This document shows, piece by piece, positions 6,591 through 8,001 of a stretch of 8,001 nt of DNA. The notes below the pieces were generated by a model, which made no database searches, was not told where the DNA came from, and saw only the letters and a list, made by a program, of their open reading frames with translations. This stretch comes from Bacteroidota bacterium (GTDB lineage: Bacteria; Bacteroidota; Bacteroidia; SpSt-205; S141-50). Made by a program: the position numbers and the translations under genes. Each line of letters starts with the position of its first letter. The first letter of the stretch is position 1. The stretch covers positions 1 to 8,001 of the forward strand of contig WFXK01000159.1 in the NCBI GenBank assembly GCA_015490695.1, given 5' to 3'.

Positions 6591-6623
6591 GACTTTTTTC
6601 TCATGATGTAACCTCTTTTATTT

Positions 6624-7562
6624 TTATCTAAAAGTTCTTTTATCTCTAACCCCAAGGTCCGGGGGATAAATCTTAAACACAGGTGGCAAAGTGTATGAAA
6701 TAAGAATCTCATGCGTGCCACTGGTAGCAACCGACAAATTAGAAAGCGTGTAATCATAGCTATACGCTGCAAATATACGCTCACTAATTTGAAATCCCAA
6801 AATCCCTACAATAGCATCTTGGTACCTATAAGAAACTCCAAATACTAAAGGACTAACCATCACATTAGCATTGATATCTATTTGCATTTGTCCCCCTGCC
6901 ATCTTAAATAAAGTGCTTGGCATCAAAGAAACATTTTCACTCAAATCAAAGCGAGTACCTGCGCTAAACAATAAATGCCGAACAATACGCAATTCTCCTC
7001 GCTGTCCTAAGGTAAGTTGCTTCATAGAAGGTTCTAACAAATGCAATCCTGCCACACCAACATACAACTTTTCATTGGGTAATTGAAAATACACTCCTGC
7101 TCCAAAATCAGGTGCTGTTGCATTCGTTACGGCATCTACTAAAATAGGGTCATTAGGATTATCGGGTGGGCGCCAATTGGTTCCATCTAAAACTTTATAA
7201 AGCACTCCACCTTGTACCCCAAATTGCAATTGCGCCCCTTTTTGCCCTACAGGCAAATGAAAAGCATACGCCAACTTCGCATCTATGGTCTGAAAAGGCC
7301 CTATATAATCTGCTAACACTTGTATTCCCACACCACCGTGCAACAACGCTACAGGTTTATGAGCAATTAAAGACATACTTCTTGGAGAGCCATCTATACC
7401 TACCCATTGGGTTCGTCCAGCAAAAGTAATATTTGTAGAACCCATCGCACCCGCATAAGCAGGGTTGATATACTGACGATTAAACATATACATACTAAAC
7501 TGGGGGTCTTGTTGCGCAAAAAGAAGCGTTGTAACCGCTATCCCACAAAGCCAAAAACGCAT
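6624..7562 (-). CDS. porP: PorP/SprF family T9SS outer-membrane protein
   Basis: PorP/SprF proteins are outer-membrane beta-barrels of the T9SS; in gliding bacteria a paralogue helps put SprB on the surface. The 312-residue product starts with MRFWLCGIAVTTLLFA, a signal peptide cleaved before QQDPQ. It then carries the family's signature QDPQFSMYMFN and INPAYAG near residues 18-38, RTQWVGIDGSPRSMS (50-64), and a series of alternating strands to the end. I chose the ATG at 7562 for its normal-length signal peptide and the AGAAGG/GAAGGA purine tracts just upstream. The ATG at 7622, overlapping the hemD stop by one base (TGATG), would add 20 residues and give an abnormally long signal, but translational coupling makes it possible. 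Whether this copy is the motor-linked PorP or a SprF-like paralogue cannot be told from sequence; position beside gldK favours PorP. Confidence 0.92.
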   Translation of the reverse strand: MRFWLCGIAVTTLLFAQQDPQFSMYMFNRQYINPAYAGAMGSTNITFAGRTQWVGIDGSPRSMSLIAHKPVALLHGGVGIQVLADYIGPFQTIDAKLAYAFHLPVGQKGAQLQFGVQGGVLYKVLDGTNWRPPDNPNDPILVDAVTNATAPDFGAGVYFQLPNEKLYVGVAGLHLLEPSMKQLTLGQRGELRIVRHLLFSAGTRFDLSENVSLMPSTLFKMAGGQMQIDINANVMVSPLVFGVSYRYQDAIVGILGFQISERIFAAYSYDYTLSNLSVATSGTHEILISYTLPPVFKIYPPDLGVRDKRTFR

Positions 7563-7588
7563 GTTCCTTCTACCTTCTTTTCGGGCAA

Positions 7589-7619
7589 GCAAGTTAGAAA
7601 AACTATTGAAAAATCCAAA
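7589..7619 (-). promoter_or_regulatory. Weak candidate promoter for the gld operon
   Basis: On the - strand TTTG (7619-7616), exactly 19 nt of spacer, and TAACTTGC (7596-7589) follow the Bacteroidota layout TTTG-N19-TAnnTTTG. The -33 box and the spacing are exact, but the -7 box differs from consensus in its last two bases. A start here would exclude the 7622 ATG and leave a leader of roughly 20-25 nt before the 7562 ATG. Confidence 0.25.
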
Positions 7620-7621
7620 CA

Positions 7622-8001
7622 TCACTTCCTACCTTTTTTAATATAGTCCTCTAATAGCTGCGCCATGTTTACTATCCCTTTAGAAGGTTTAACCTCTAAA
7701 ACGACTTCTAATCCATGTGCCAAAGCCCGTTCCTTTGTGCTCTCTCCGTAAACCGCTACAGGAACCTTTTTTAAAGAATCATCCGCTACCTCCATAAAAG
7801 CATCCACCGTTGCAGGAGCAAAAAAACAAACTAAGTCCACCCCTTTGTAATCTTTTTCTTTATCTAAAGGCACAGGCTCCATACGATATACCTGCACTAA
7901 ACGATAATGATATTTTTTCTTCTCTAAATGACTAACAATGTCACGCCTACCCTCCTCACTACAAGGATATAAAAAACGCTCCTGTTTGTATTTATCTATA
8001 T
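7622..8001 (-). CDS. hemD: Uroporphyrinogen-III synthase, C-terminal part (cut by window edge)
   Basis: The frame stays open from the TGA at 7622-7624 to the window edge, giving 125 residues of the C-terminal half. HemD closes and inverts ring D of hydroxymethylbilane to form uroporphyrinogen III in haem and sirohaem synthesis, in the cytosol. The pattern fits the Bacteroidota version of the HEM4 family: FLYPCSEEGRRDIV and HYRLVQVYRMEPV near the start of the visible part, then VDLVCFFAPATVDAFMEV where the family has a 'd-x-v-x-F-x-S-P-s' strand and helix, then VPVAVYGESTKERALAHGLE and a final helix. The true start lies outside the window. A GTG at 7897 would give a 91-residue protein, but the homology clearly continues upstream of it. 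The overlap with the porP region suggests co-transcription. Confidence 0.85.
   Translation of the reverse strand, partial: IDKYKQERFLYPCSEEGRRDIVSHLEKKKYHYRLVQVYRMEPVPLDKEKDYKGVDLVCFFAPATVDAFMEVADDSLKKVPVAVYGESTKERALAHGLEVVLEVKPSKGIVNMAQLLEDYIKKGRK

Noticed and set aside
6560..6784. Upstream extension of the gldK frame
   Set aside because: It overlaps the end of porP in another frame and shows no family pattern; a lipoprotein signal and Shine-Dalgarno site mark the start at 6559.
7622..7897. A 91-residue frame starting at GTG 7897, read as a complete small gene
   Set aside because: The same frame stays open to the window edge, and the residues upstream of the GTG continue the uroporphyrinogen-III synthase pattern, so it is only part of hemD.
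1..8001. Mobile element, CRISPR array, tRNA or toxin-antitoxin system
   Set aside because: No terminal inverted repeats, transposase motifs, regularly spaced repeats, cloverleaf-like segments or paired small genes were found.

Overview
The window looks like a chromosomal segment of a Bacteroidota bacterium. The main evidence is a complete core cluster for the type IX secretion system (T9SS) and its gliding motor, porP/sprF-gldK-gldL-gldM-gldN, a gene set found essentially only in that phylum. AT-rich DNA, a TAnnTTTG-type promoter element and several genes without a Shine-Dalgarno sequence fit the same assignment. Genus and species cannot be read from the sequence.

Layout. Positions 1-1755 are read on the + strand as an overlapping set: the last 26 codons of an unidentified gene, a polysaccharide flippase-like membrane protein of 469 residues (ATGA overlap with the preceding stop), and a 93-residue protein resembling a bacterial PH/GRAM domain (16-nt overlap with the flippase). 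A strong 12-bp hairpin at 1757-1789 lies between the two convergent gene sets and probably terminates both. Positions 1813-8001 are read on the - strand. In transcription order they hold the C-terminal part of uroporphyrinogen-III synthase (hemD, cut by the window edge), porP/sprF, gldK, gldL, gldM and gldN. The gaps are short (about 19 to 64 nt), which suggests one operon.

How the genes work together. By analogy with Flavobacterium and Porphyromonas, GldL and GldM form the inner-membrane, proton-driven rotary motor. GldM crosses the periplasm to a GldK-GldN ring attached to the outer membrane by the GldK lipid anchor. PorP/SprF is an outer-membrane beta-barrel of the same machine. The motor residues known from F. 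johnsoniae are all visible here: GldL Tyr21, Lys35, His38 and Glu53, and GldM Arg9. HemD is metabolically unrelated, but I recall it as a frequent neighbour of this cluster.

No wholly new system is visible. The points most worth a second look are: a 48-residue Asp/Glu/Gly/Phe-only-type insertion in GldN with no basic residue and DNA-level tandem repeats; a strongly basic stretch in the periplasmic part of GldM that could be its electrostatic partner; a GldK that keeps the formylglycine-generating-enzyme fold but lacks both catalytic cysteines; sequence evidence for a separate promoter and start for gldK; and a five-codon micro-ORF with a perfect Shine-Dalgarno between gldL and gldM. No tRNA, rRNA, CRISPR array or insertion sequence was seen. 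No gene-free stretch exceeds 300 bases.
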